Positions 1 through 10,054 of a stretch of 64,000 nucleotides of DNA are shown here, one piece after another. Source of the stretch: Brachionus rotundiformis (Eukaryota; Rotifera; Eurotatoria; Ploima; Brachionidae); assembly GCA_016802295.1 (NCBI GenBank), contig JAESIW010000020.1, forward strand, positions 1,874,120 through 1,938,119, written 5' to 3'. Every line of letters starts with the position of its first letter. Positions within the stretch are counted from its first letter, which is position 1. The notes below the pieces were generated by a model. The model was not told where the DNA came from, did no database searches, and saw only the letters and a list, made by a program, of their open reading frames with translations. A program made the translations under genes and the position numbers.

Positions 1-2
1 CC

Positions 3-1703
3 GAATTTTTTTATGAATTTAATTCTTATAATCCAAAAGATCAAAAGTCTGTTTTATTTAATTTAAATGTAATTAAAGATGACTTTGATTCTTTATTTAT
101 TTATACAAATTTAAATGAAAAATATTCATTTAACCTATGTGAAAATATTGATGAATCAGAATGCTTAAATCCGATGGATCTGATGACTGAGTATGGCCAA
201 ATATTACCACCATTATACGAGAATCGGGAAATTAGTCTAAAATCTATTAATTTAAATAATTTGATTGAATTGAAGCAAAAATACGCTTTTTTGCTGATCA
301 GAATACCAATTCATACAACCAAAGTGGCTCATCAGATTATTCTGAAATTAGACTGGTATAAAAAGAATTCTAGATATAATTATTTAAGTAAGCTTGAAGA
401 TATTAAGCTAGAATCGTATCCAATCTTTTCGAGATTTTATTTACCAAGTATTAAAAACGTATTCCAAGTTTACAATTTGGAAAAAATTCCTTTAAAAGAT
501 TCATGTGATTTATTTCTTCAAAAAGAAATAAATAGTAAAAAGAATACACTTCTATCAAGTTGTTTAATGGTAATTTTTTACGAACAACATGTTGGTCAAA
601 TTGAAAATTCCGAGTCTATCCAAACCAAGTCAAAAAATATAACCATCAAACTCACTAAAAATATAAATAATAGTGACCTATGCTATTTTGATTTGATAAG
701 ATTTGATCCGATTCACTTGGTTAAATCGAGTAAAAACATTGGTAAAACAAATGCCAATGCATACCAAATTAGTTTTAAATTTAACATAATGGGATCCATG
801 GGTCAATTTATAAGATTTTATGGTTTATTTTTTCCCTCGTTTTTGACATGTATTCTTCAATTCTATGACATAATTTCCTTAAGAATAAAACCATCTATTT
901 CCGGAATATTTTTGGAACACTATAATCGAGAGCTAAAAAATCATTTATACATCATTTCGATACTCAGTTCTTTAAATTTTTTGCCAGTTTATTTACAGAC
1001 AGATTTAGAATTACTAGAATCGGAAAATCTTAATTCTAATTTTTTGCCTTTATTATTATACTTATCATCATATGTTATTCTATTAATATTATCATTATTC
1101 ATCAGTGTCATTTCAGGTTTTATAAAATTATTTATAAAAAGTATTCTTTTAAAAATACTTCCCTTTCTTACTTCTAAGAATATGAAAATTATCTTTCGAA
1201 TTTTATCTTTAGTTTTGTTTACCATAGCAGGATTCTATTCATCTACTCTAGCCATTTGTATTCTATTTTATGCCGAATTTTTGTCTATTTTACTAAATGA
1301 AAGTGATAAATTGTTCAACCAGACAAGATTATTTTTCATGTATTTTTTATTAGTATTAAATATACCAGGACTAATCGTTTGGGCAAAATCAATTACCAAT
1401 TTCAGCATAAAACCCATGAGTTTAATTTTTGAAGATTGTGCTTTGGAAGCAGCTCAAGGTTTTTTTGTCATAGTAATTTTAAATTGGATTAAGTTTGATG
1501 GTGGAATGATGCAAAATTTTTTTCTAAACGAAAAAATTGTTAGCTTATTGCTTTTTACAAATTCAATAATGACAGTCTTATATAGTATGATCAATTTATA
1601 CAGATTACAATACTTTATATTAGCTCATTTATTGATTGTATCCCTGAGACCTCGAAACAAAATAACCAAAAACGAAAAAACTGATAAAAAAAAGAAGGAT
1701 TAA
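3..1703 (+). CDS. PGAP1: GPI inositol-deacylase PGAP1, C-terminal part (5' end outside window)
   Basis: The frame is open from base 3 to a TAA at 1701-1703, so this is the 3' portion of a longer gene. PGAP1 removes the acyl chain from inositol of GPI anchors in the ER. The lipase domain with its catalytic serine would lie upstream and is not visible. The visible part begins with the luminal region; a Cys-containing stretch (LCENIDESECLN) followed by LLIRIPI resembles the segment after the lipase domain in PGAP1. From about base 800 there are at least six hydrophobic segments typical of its multi-pass C terminus, ending in a lysine-rich tail (TDKKKKD), compatible with an ER-retention type signal. 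No intron is needed in the visible part. The assignment rests on pattern memory of the family; the main alternative is an uncharacterised multi-pass ER protein. Confidence 0.7.
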   Translation, partial: EFFYEFNSYNPKDQKSVLFNLNVIKDDFDSLFIYTNLNEKYSFNLCENIDESECLNPMDLMTEYGQILPPLYENREISLKSINLNNLIELKQKYAFLLIRIPIHTTKVAHQIILKLDWYKKNSRYNYLSKLEDIKLESYPIFSRFYLPSIKNVFQVYNLEKIPLKDSCDLFLQKEINSKKNTLLSSCLMVIFYEQHVGQIENSESIQTKSKNITIKLTKNINNSDLCYFDLIRFDPIHLVKSSKNIGKTNANAYQISFKFNIMGSMGQFIRFYGLFFPSFLTCILQFYDIISLRIKPSISGIFLEHYNRELKNHLYIISILSSLNFLPVYLQTDLELLESENLNSNFLPLLLYLSSYVILLILSLFISVISGFIKLFIKSILLKILPFLTSKNMKIIFRILSLVLFTIAGFYSSTLAICILFYAEFLSILLNESDKLFNQTRLFFMYFLLVLNIPGLIVWAKSITNFSIKPMSLIFEDCALEAAQGFFVIVILNWIKFDGGMMQNFFLNEKIVSLLLFTNSIMTVLYSMINLYRLQYFILAHLLIVSLRPRNKITKNEKTDKKKKD

Positions 1704-2288
1704 TCTTACAAATTTTAAAATTTAAATAAACTTATTTTTAATAGACAAAATTATAATCTTATTCTTAAGAAAATGTGTAAAAATATGTTTTTATGATCTT
1801 TTTGCTGAAAAAAAGATGAATCTGGGTTTTATAATCTTATTTATTAATCAAAAAAAGTAACTACTTACTAATTGTAATTTTTTTGTCGAAAAATTTTAAA
1901 TATAGGCACTGATAAAATGTTAAATAATTTTGATTTAAAGATAAAATTTATAAAGAATCAAATATTTTTTAAAATGGATATTTTGATGGATAAACTTATT
2001 TAAATATCAAGATTTTCTAATTTTAACCTTGAAAGCTTTTGTTCTATTTACGAAAAAATTTCATAGCATGATGTTTTCCCACATCTTTAAATTAAAATAA
2101 AAATTTTATATGACTGTCTCACTAAAAAATACTATTGATAAAAATTTATTAAAAACCTTATCTTTAAAAATAATATTTTTGTTCAACTCAAAAATAAATC
2201 CATATTAAAATTAAACTTATGGTTTCAATTATCTCTTTAATATAAAGTGCTTGGTTTTAACAAGAAAAAACAAAACATCTACGATAAA
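1704..2288. other. Intergenic AT-rich spacer between PGAP1 and ASS1
   Basis: No open frame, RNA gene or repeat was recognised. It should contain the PGAP1 3' end and the ASS1 promoter and 5' UTR, but no unambiguous signal is visible in such AT-rich DNA. Confidence 0.5.
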
Positions 2289-3808
2289 ATGAATTCATAT
2301 CAAGATAAAAATAATACTGTTGTCTTGGCTTACAGTGGTGGGCTAGACACTTCTTGCATCCTTGTTTGGCTAATTGAACAAGGATACGAAGTTGTGGCCT
2401 ATATGGTATATAAGAATATCCAAAAATACCTATCGACCTACTTAAATATTTCATTTCGTTTTATATTTTAGGCAAATATTGGTCAAGATGAAGATTTCAA
2501 CTCGGCAAAAGAAAAAGCCTTAAAACTTGGAGCTAAAGACGTAAACATGATTAAACATTTTGATTTTTTAATTTTTTATCTATTCCATTAAAGTTTGTAT
2601 GTCTTGATTTAAGAAAAGAATTTGTCGAAGACTACATATTTCCTTCAATCCAAGCTAATGCTATTTATGAAGATAGATATTTACTAGGAACATCACTGGC
2701 TCGTCCATGTATCACAAAGTAAATTTAATTTATTCTACTTTCTATCTAATTTATTCTTTGAAAAAATAAATTAAGGGGTTTGATAAAGGTTGCTTATGAA
2801 AAAAATGCTGCTTATATATCTCATGGTGCTACTGGTAAAGGAAACGATCAAGTTAGATTCGAACTGTGCAGTTATGCCTTAAAGCCAGATATTAAAGTAA
2901 TATCGCCATGGAAGATACCTGGGTTTTATGAACGCTTCAAAGGAAGAACAGATCTGTTCGATTACGCATCTGCACACAACATTCCTTTACCAGTAACACC
3001 AAAAAATCCGTGGTCAATGGATGCTAACTTGCTGCATATTAGCTATGAATCTGGTATTTTGGAAAAACCAGAATGTGCAGCTCCAGATAACATCTATCAA
3101 ATGACTTCGAATCCTAGTGACTGGCCTGATAAGGGTGATTTGATTAAAATTGTTTTTAAAAAAGGTATTCCTGTCAATGTCATAAATATGGGCGACTCTA
3201 AGTCTTATTCTGATCCGCTTGAAATCATGGACTATGTAAATCAAATTGGAAAAACTCATGGCATTGGAAGAATAGATATTGTTGAAAATAGATTTGTTGG
3301 TATGAAATCAAGAGGTATTTATGAGACTCCGGGAGGCACAATCTTATATCATGCTCATTTGGATTTAGAACTTCTAACTATGGATAGAGTATTAGTTTTG
3401 GTATTTATTTGGTACATTATTGTTTTTTCTATAAAGGAAGTTAGAAAAATCAAGCAATCTTTGGTTCCAAAATATTCAGAAATAATTTACAATGGATTTT
3501 GGTTTAGTCCAGAAGCTGACTTCTTGAGGGATATTATGGCAAAAAGTCAAGAAAATGTTGACGGCTCAGTAACTATTTTAGTTTTTAAAGGAAATGTCTA
3601 TATCAAAGCGAGAGAGTCAAATAAATCATTATACAATGAGACTTTAGTTAGTATGGATGTAAAAGGGGACTATGAGCCTTCGGATGCTGAAGGATTCATT
3701 AAAATAAACGCCGTCAGGTACCATCTCATTTATTTAAAAAGTACTTTATTAATTTGATTTTTTTTTAGATTAAAAGAAAATTATTTACAAAGAAGATCAG
3801 ATTTTTAA
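2289..3808 (+). CDS. ASS1: Argininosuccinate synthase, six exons
   Basis: The enzyme joins citrulline and aspartate with ATP in the cytosol (urea cycle and arginine synthesis). Exons deduced: 2289-2405, 2472-2540, 2594-2718, 2776-3388, 3437-3717, 3769-3808, totalling 414 residues against about 412 in mammals. The N-terminal P-loop of the N-type PPase fold is visible (AYSGGLDTS), followed by YEDRYLLGTSLARP, SHGATGKGNDQVRFE, TPKNPWSMD and GRIDIVENRF. The start is the ATG at 2289; an upstream GTG in frame is not credible in an animal gene. The fourth intron (3389-3436) is 48 bp, a multiple of three and free of stops, so a simple reading frame runs through it and adds 16 residues between MDR and EVRKIKQ. 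All splice phases agree and the domain is complete, so the gene looks functional. Confidence 0.95.
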
Positions 3809-3921
3809 ATGGTTTAAAATGAATATTATCAAAATTTTGAAAATCTAAAAATTCAATTATAGACATAAAATAATATTAATATAAACATAAAAATTTATTC
3901 TAAAATTTGATTATTTTCTAA

Positions 3922-4774
3922 TTAACAAGAACGCTCTTCCCAATCTTTCCAATAAACATTTTTTATTGTTTGAAAATATCTAAATAGAAAAGGAAATTTG
4001 AGTTTTATTTGCGAATCTAATTTTGGATTGTTCAAACAAAATATTTGGCTTAGGATACCAAATAAAGCAGCATCGTTGGTGGTGGGCGTTTCGCCAAACA
4101 AAAATTTTTTTGATTTTAAAAATTCCTGCATAGCTAACAAATCTAATTCAATCGTTTCTAATACTATTAAAAAAAATAAACAAAATTTAAAAAATGATAA
4201 TTTAAAAATTACCCTTTTCTCTTGAGTATTTTGAGTAAGCGTGAAGTTCAATTTCTTTTTTAAATCTTAATTTATTAAACATATACTCAATCCACGATAC
4301 CTGAATATCATCTTTGCTCCCAAATAAAAATCTTAGTATAAGAACTGATTTTCCAAGACTGTGTTTAAACAAAATCAAGAAAGACCTGGCAATGGATTTT
4401 TCGATTCTATTCAAACAATCGAACAAGTCTTTGCCATAAACTCGTTCTAAGTAACTAATTGCTTCATCAATATCAGATAGGATTATTCCATTTAGAGCTA
4501 TTTTAGGCTTATTTTTGTATGAATAAAATCGAGGAGAAATCAATATTAACTCATATTTAATACCAGAGATTCTGAGCCAAGTCTCTAGTTGAATTAACTC
4601 AATGCTACGGCTTGGACATTTTGAACAAGCGTCCTTGTGGTGGATTAAAAATATCTTGTTTTTTGACAATTTTAAACTGTTTCGTCTTCGTTTAATAATT
4701 ATTAATGTAATCCCTAATGAAAGTAAAACAGTTGCAGATAAAATTTTTATATTAGTCAATTTTTTAATAATCAT
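3922..4774 (-). CDS. FAXC/metaxin-like GST-fold protein, two exons
   Basis: Exon 1 is 4774-4213 and exon 2 is 4163-3922; the 49-bp intron restores one frame of 267 residues. A transmembrane segment lies near residues 11-28, followed by basic RRR. Next comes a thioredoxin-like N-terminal GST fold with a CxxC (ACSKCPSRS) and QLETWLRISGIKYEL. A C-terminal GST helical domain has FLFGETPTTNDAALFG and a closing YWKDWEE. This matches the failed-axon-connections (FAXC)/metaxin family, membrane-anchored GST-like proteins without proven transferase activity; the CxxC is visible here. The gene is convergent with ASS1 (113 bp between stops). The exact subfamily within FAXC, metaxin or the CDR ERR-like groups is not certain. 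Confidence 0.75.
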
Positions 4775-4882
4775 AATAAATTATAAAAAAAACTTTTATT
4801 TTTGGTAAATTTTGAAATTACTAGCAAATAAATAGTTTGAAAGTAATGCATTATTCTAAAAATTTTGTTTCAAAATCTTTCA

Positions 4883-5083
4883 ATGGAAAGTTCTAAAGGT
4901 TATTCATCTGGAAAATATGGAGGATCAATACCACAAAGTGGAGGAGCTTTTGGTGCCAGAGAACACTTAAATGAAGAGATTTATTTCAGAAAACAAGATG
5001 AAATAAAGTTTCAGCAATTGAAAGAAAAAATTGAATCCCAAAAAACCAAAGATAAGACTGAGTCTAACCAAGGCAAAAATTAA
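4883..5083 (+). CDS. ATP synthase inhibitor IF1-like protein
   Basis: A 66-residue frame from the ATG at 4883. The core GGAFGAREHLNEEIYFRKQ matches the minimal inhibitory helix of mitochondrial ATPase inhibitor IF1, which blocks hydrolysis by F1-ATPase when the proton gradient collapses. The remaining C-terminal half is a charged, likely coiled helix (EIKFQQLKEKIES). There is no recognisable mitochondrial targeting peptide: only about 20 residues, rich in Ser and Gly, precede the core. Either a 5' exon carrying a presequence was missed, or this is a form lacking one, as is known for C. elegans MAI-1. The protein is also shorter than mammalian IF1 (about 80 mature residues). It is transcribed away from the FAXC-like gene, 108 bp from that gene's start codon, so a shared promoter is plausible. 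Confidence 0.8.
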   Translation: MESSKGYSSGKYGGSIPQSGGAFGAREHLNEEIYFRKQDEIKFQQLKEKIESQKTKDKTESNQGKN

Positions 5084-5504
5084 TTTGTATACATGAATTA
5101 TTCAAAAGTAAAATTTAAAAAAAAATAGAGTGTATAAAAAATGATGTTTATTTATTTTACCAAATAGAATTTTTTTCAAAAATAAAACTTTAGAAAATAT
5201 AAATTTAATTTACTTTTAATTAAATTTTATGATAAAAAATTACGATTTTTAATATTTAAAATCTGAAAATTTAAAAAAGGGAAAATAAAAATATCTATAC
5301 AATTTATTTTTTTGATAATTAAAATAAATTTGATTTGACTCATTAATTCTAAAGATTGATTATATTTAATATTGAAATGATTGTCAATGAATGAAAATCT
5401 TAAAATCAGTGTTTATTATACACTTGATTTAGTTATAAATTAGAAAATGTTTTGAAAAATAGCATTATTTGATAAATAAACAAAATTAAAATGCTAACCC
5501 GGCC

Positions 5505-5597
5505 ATGATGACTAGTTTTATTATATTATTATATTTTTATTAGATTGTTATATTATTAGATATACAAATAAATATAAAATGATGACTAGTTTTATTA
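5505..5597. repeat. Direct repeat pair of about 19 bp
   Basis: The motif ATGATGACTAGTTTTATTA occurs at 5505-5523 and again at 5579-5597, separated by TA-rich sequence. It could mark a small insertion with a target duplication or a local tandem duplication. Confidence 0.55.
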
Positions 5598-5642
5598 ATT
5601 GAATTTAAATAATGACAAAATAATTAAAAATAAGGTAATAAG

Positions 5643-5924
5643 GTAATGTGGAAACAGAAATTAACAGAAATAATTTAAGCGGTAATTTCACTTTTGTTCC
5701 AATTATCTCTAATTATACCAAAAAGAGCTATTCGTACATCGTAAGGATACAACAAAGAGATTAACGGTCACGAAAGAGTTTACCGAAATGAAAAAGGTAT
5801 TGGAAGAAACTGGTTAATAGAATGTAATGAAGCTGAACATGAGAAAAATGTGGTAAAGTGTGGAAACAGAAATCAACAGTATGATTGCGGTTACTTTTTC
5901 CTTTGGCCTAATTATCTCTAATTA
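5643..5924 (+). repeat. Diverged direct repeat, two copies of about 73 bp
   Basis: Copies near 5643-5715 and 5852-5924 share GTGGAAACAGAAAT followed by (T/C)AACAG, a central GCGGT block, and end in AATTATCTCTAATTAT. Divergence is moderate, suggesting an old dispersed or tandem element; no coding potential was recognised. Confidence 0.5.
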
Positions 5925-6084
5925 TTTATTTTATAAAATCAATCGTTTATTGTTCTTTGCATTTAATTTTGCATGTCTTCTAGAAAACCAGAAATAAAAT
6001 TTATGTCTATATGGTTTTTTATTTGCCGTCCATTTACTAATATAAATAACAAATTTTCAATTTTTTCTTATATAATCATTAAAA

Positions 6085-7476
6085 ATGAAATATACTATTT
6101 TTTTATTATCTATTATCATTATACAATTAGCAGATTCTTATGAGCTAATCAATTTTAATCAAAGCTCGGAGCTTACGTTAACAACTGGCAGTACTGTTAA
6201 TTTTCATTGTCCCTTATCCAACAAAGATAATCACTCTGTTAATTTTTTTTCATGGTACAAAAACAAAGAAAAACTTCCATCAATCTCGACTGGAACAAGA
6301 ATACACTATGTACTAAATAGAATGATAATCAAACAATTTTTGCCTACTGACGCTGGCGTCTACCAATGTGAGATAGTGAAGGGAAATGGACAAATAATTC
6401 GTTCATTACCAATTACCATAAAAACTAACAAAAAGTCAATTATTACAGATAAAATCTCAAGTATTGTCACTAATAAAGCAAATAAGCCAATGTTCACCAA
6501 CAACATCGGTGATGGAATCAGTTATTATATGGAAAATACTGAATTGGAATTAGATTGCATGGCTTATGGGACACCATATCCTACTATTCTGTGGTATAAA
6601 AACGGCCGTATTATTGGAGAAGAAGAATATGGTATTGTTAGAAATAAAATGACTTTTAAATTCCAGAATTTAATCTCAACTGATTCTGGTATATATAGCT
6701 GTAAAGTGTCAAACCCAAATGGTGAAATTAATCGTCTATTTCGTATACAAGTGGTTAAAGTTGAAAAAGTAATAGCAGCTGCGGATAAACCGATTAGTTT
6801 TGAATGTAAAAGAGACGATGCCAATTGGTATGTGATGTATAAAAATAAACAAGTTAAACCAGGGTTATCTACTATTTCAATTAGTAAAAACATGTTTTTC
6901 TATCTTAGTGGTGCAGATAATATTTTCAATAATGGAAACAATTTGGTAGTAACAAATCCATCAATTTTAGACAATGGTATGTATGTTTGTTTAGTAGATG
7001 GAAACATATCATCTCACGTATACGATCTTGATGTAATTGAGTTTAGAAATAATATTGGTTCTGTAAATGGTCATAAAACATTAATTCCATTATCTTTAAT
7101 TGTTATTATTATTTTAATTATTTTTGCTCTTGTTTTTATTTTTATTTTAGTTTGTTACTACTTTATTAAGCTTAAAAGTCGTCAAGAAACGGATTTTAAC
7201 CAGAACAGAGAAGCCACCAGACCGGTACTGAAATTTTCTTATGATTCGAACCACCATTTCAAAAGGTACTCTCATGTTCCAACTATTTCTAATCAATATC
7301 CTGATTATTCATCTGTAATTTTCACTAATAGTCTTACTTCTAGAAATTCAAATAGTATGTATTATCCCAAACCAATTCAGTTTAATTACTATCCAATTTA
7401 TCAGCAAAATTTGAATCCTTCATCTACTCATTTTCCTCTTACTAATAATTTTTTTCATAAATCTTGTAATTTATAA
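6085..7476 (+). CDS. Type I membrane protein with three immunoglobulin domains
   Basis: A single-exon gene of 463 residues from the ATG at 6085. Residues 1-18 form a hydrophobic signal peptide. Three Ig domains follow, each with Cys pair, core Trp and the D-x-G/A-x-Y-x-C signature: C42-W57-C95 (DAGVYQC), C158-W170-C206 (DSGIYSC) and C241-W248-C302 (DNGMYVC). A transmembrane helix spans about 333-360, followed by a cytoplasmic tail of about 100 residues rich in Ser, Asn, Tyr and Pro with no kinase domain. The middle domain resembles I-set domains of cell adhesion and receptor-like proteins. It probably acts at the cell surface in adhesion or recognition. No orthologue is named; FGFR-like and Dpr/DIP-like families are possibilities but not demonstrated. 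Confidence 0.8.
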   Translation: MKYTIFLLSIIIIQLADSYELINFNQSSELTLTTGSTVNFHCPLSNKDNHSVNFFSWYKNKEKLPSISTGTRIHYVLNRMIIKQFLPTDAGVYQCEIVKGNGQIIRSLPITIKTNKKSIITDKISSIVTNKANKPMFTNNIGDGISYYMENTELELDCMAYGTPYPTILWYKNGRIIGEEEYGIVRNKMTFKFQNLISTDSGIYSCKVSNPNGEINRLFRIQVVKVEKVIAAADKPISFECKRDDANWYVMYKNKQVKPGLSTISISKNMFFYLSGADNIFNNGNNLVVTNPSILDNGMYVCLVDGNISSHVYDLDVIEFRNNIGSVNGHKTLIPLSLIVIIILIIFALVFIFILVCYYFIKLKSRQETDFNQNREATRPVLKFSYDSNHHFKRYSHVPTISNQYPDYSSVIFTNSLTSRNSNSMYYPKPIQFNYYPIYQQNLNPSSTHFPLTNNFFHKSCNL

Positions 7477-7984
7477 ATCTAAATAAATAATATCATAATA
7501 ATAAAATATTTATTTTACAATTTTTTTAAATTATTTTATAGTTTGTTTTATTTTAATAAAAATTAAAAAATTATTCAATATTTTTAAGCCAAAGTCTCGG
7601 TACTACCGATCATTATATTTATTAATAAGATTTATAGTTTTTCTAAACTCAATTCAATATCTTATCAATTATTAGTTCCTAAGAAGGGTTTTAATTGTCA
7701 CTCAAGAATAGAATTCGAAGACGCCGTAGTTAAGATTCAAGACCGGTGAGATTCGAGTTTTTTAATTGAAAAATATTTTTTTAATTGGTGATAAATTGGG
7801 TCTTGATGACTCAATTTTATAGTAAAAAAATAAAAGTATGAATTTTAGATTTTTTTTAATCGAAAAAATAAAAATAAATTTTTTAATATTTTTTTATTCT
7901 TTCAGGGATTTGTTCTCTACAAGAAGAGGATATTCCGAAAATTGAACCGGCAAAATGTTTAAGCGTCTCACACTCCACCTATTG
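7477..7984. other. Intergenic AT-rich sequence
   Basis: Contains the 3' end of the Ig-domain gene (AATAAA-like signals just after the stop) and an unassigned stretch. The less AT-rich blocks near 7730-7750 and 7905-7980 may be further debris of the LINE fragment that follows. Confidence 0.4.
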
Positions 7985-8440
7985 TTAATCACTAAAATGC
8001 AAAAAACTATTGAGTTGGGTTTTTAGCCGTGGCCGAATGTAACACCCCACTCAGCAGACGCCGGTCATAGTAGGACATTGCTGGATTGCTTTAAAGTTTT
8101 AATTTGTATTATTATTATTATAATAAAGAAGCTACAGCAAGACTAGCTTGCGGAGGCGGCCTACATGAGAGGTCGCCTATGGTAGCTCGTTGCGCATAAT
8201 GAGATAAAACACTGATAGAAATATACAATAAGAATTTTAGGGTTAAAATGTATCTCTGATGCCTCTGGCCGATCCGGTGAGGGAGAGTGAGTTTGCTGGA
8301 ACCAGAGGGTACCTCCATTCCACTTCGTTGATGTGGATGGCGAGCTTAAACATCTGGATCAGGTCTCCACGTACTCGGCGCTTGTGGAGAGAAGTTAGAC
8401 CGAGGACGGCAAGGCGATCTTCATAGCGCCATTGTATTTT
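7985..8440 (-). mobile_element. Decayed non-LTR retrotransposon, reverse-transcriptase 3' end
   Basis: On the minus strand, bases 8437 to about 8260 encode the conserved tail of LINE reverse transcriptases: a YEDRLAVLGL block, then HKRRVRGDLIQMFKL. Further along, in shifted frames, are remnants of the NELP and FKAIQQCP motifs that normally end ORF2. Frameshifts and stops (for example after NELP) show it is dead. Its GC content is clearly higher than the neighbourhood. No 5' portion remains, as expected for 5'-truncated LINE copies. Confidence 0.8.
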
Positions 8441-9072
8441 TTTTTAATTCTTTTCAGTTTTAAAAATATAAAAGAAGGAAATTTATTTTGTTATTTAATA
8501 GCGCACGGATTTTAATTATTTAGAATTTAACTTTAATTCTGAACAATCACAATATAGATATTAAAAAGAAAATTTTTGACTTGAAAACTTAATTATATGA
8601 AAATATCAGTTATTTATTTTTTTTTAAATAATTAATTTATTGAATGCACTAAATTCATACTGAAATATGTATATTGCCGTTCTAAATTTGCCTAAAGAAA
8701 AAAATCCTTGTAATATTTTTTGAAACAAATAAGTTCCTTTTCGATTTTATATAATAGTGAAGTCTTTCCTGTTGTAAAGATTAAATGTATAATAATTCAA
8801 AAAGGTAAAGCTTTTTTATTAGCGTCATCAAAGTTTAAATTTTTTAAATGTGGGCTTATATGTAAAGAAACATGTACTGAATATTTTATTTAATGATCTT
8901 CAAAATGGGTTAAAATACATTATATTTATTTTCAAGCGGAAAATAAACTATTTAAATCTAATTGAGTTTAATTCATTACCATTAAAAACTAGACAAAGAG
9001 GAAAACACCTTTTTAACTGTCAAATATAAAAAACCTCAAAATCATTATTTTTTGAATTTTATAGTAAAAGCA
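8441..9072. other. Intergenic AT-rich sequence upstream of the GPCR
   Basis: No open frame or RNA gene is visible. It presumably holds the GPCR promoter. Confidence 0.4.
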
Positions 9073-9918
9073 ATGCTAACTGATCTAATAGTTATCTTCA
9101 TATTTTTATCCTTAATTGTCCTTTCAATAGGATTAATAGGAAATTTGGTATGTATTAGATTGCTTGCCATGGACAAATTTTCAGAAAGTCCAGCAAGCTT
9201 GTTGAATATAATTAAGCTTACAATTGACTCTTTTATTCAAATTTTTTCAATATATGAGCTTTTAAATTATATTATTGGAATTAATGATTTAATAAAGACA
9301 AAATTAATATGTAAACTTGGCCACTTTGGACTAAATGTATTAAAATCGCAATCATCTTGGATTTTAGCAATAGTTTGTTTAGACAGTTGCTTATCGGTTT
9401 ATTCATTTACCAAAAAGATTAAAAACCGTCTTTATATAGTATTGTTTGTAATACTTATGGTTTATCATATGGCCTACAATTATGTATCAACTGTTAATAC
9501 TGTGCTTCAAGTTGATTCAGAATCAAATGTTACGAAATGCACTTATTTAGAAAATTCAGCGCTATACATTTGGATAGACGTTCTTAATTCAACAATAATA
9601 CCATTTTTGTTTATGACATTATTTACCGCAATTACAATTTATAAAATTTTAAATCAGAAATCAAAAATTTCTAATTACATAGGTCAGAGAATTACTATGA
9701 CTTTAAATGCCATGTTCTTTATTCTAGGTTTACCAAGTACATTGTATTTTATTGTAAAATTTTTTGTTCAAATCGAGCCAGATTTGGCAGAATTTTTATT
9801 TATATTTACCAGTACTTTTTCGCATACTGGTAATGGAATTCTTATCTATGTAATAAGTTCAAAAGATATGGCTTTTCGAGATAGATTGAAACAACTTTTT
9901 TCAAATAAAAAATATTAA
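9073..9918 (+). CDS. Class A-like G-protein-coupled receptor
   Basis: A single-exon frame of 281 residues starting at the ATG at 9073; the longer reading from 9052 would need a TTG start. Seven hydrophobic segments are visible. TM1 carries the GN motif (LIGNLVCIR, N24). C80 at the start of TM3 and C156 in the second extracellular loop can form the usual disulphide. The DRY motif is replaced by LDSCLSVY, and TM7 reads TGNGILIYVI, ending without a clear NPxxY. A short helix-8-like tail follows (FRDRLKQLF). These features suit the divergent, lineage-expanded rhodopsin-type receptors common in invertebrates, often peptide receptors. The ligand is unknown; a chemosensory receptor is equally possible. 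Confidence 0.7.
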   Translation: MLTDLIVIFIFLSLIVLSIGLIGNLVCIRLLAMDKFSESPASLLNIIKLTIDSFIQIFSIYELLNYIIGINDLIKTKLICKLGHFGLNVLKSQSSWILAIVCLDSCLSVYSFTKKIKNRLYIVLFVILMVYHMAYNYVSTVNTVLQVDSESNVTKCTYLENSALYIWIDVLNSTIIPFLFMTLFTAITIYKILNQKSKISNYIGQRITMTLNAMFFILGLPSTLYFIVKFFVQIEPDLAEFLFIFTSTFSHTGNGILIYVISSKDMAFRDRLKQLFSNKKY

Positions 9919-10054
9919 ATGTTTTTTTTGTATGTCAAAATAAAATTTTTTATAACCAGTAAAGAAAATTAATTTAAAAAAATTTAACAATAGTTAATAT
10001 TTTTATTTAAAAATTAAACAATATTAAACTAAACGGATTCTGAATTTTTTTTAT

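Larger units (their letters stand above)
5084..6084. other. Intergenic region with short diverged repeats
   Basis: No gene recognised. It contains two pairs of direct repeats, listed separately, and otherwise AT-rich sequence with the promoter of the downstream Ig-domain gene. Confidence 0.5.

Noticed and set aside
3922..4774. Apparent frameshift between two overlapping minus-strand frames.
   Set aside because: A 49-bp intron with good donor and acceptor joins them in phase and restores the GST-like fold.
8118..8318. Minus-strand 66-residue frame as a small gene.
   Set aside because: It is part of the decayed LINE; the reverse-transcriptase motifs continue in other frames on both sides.
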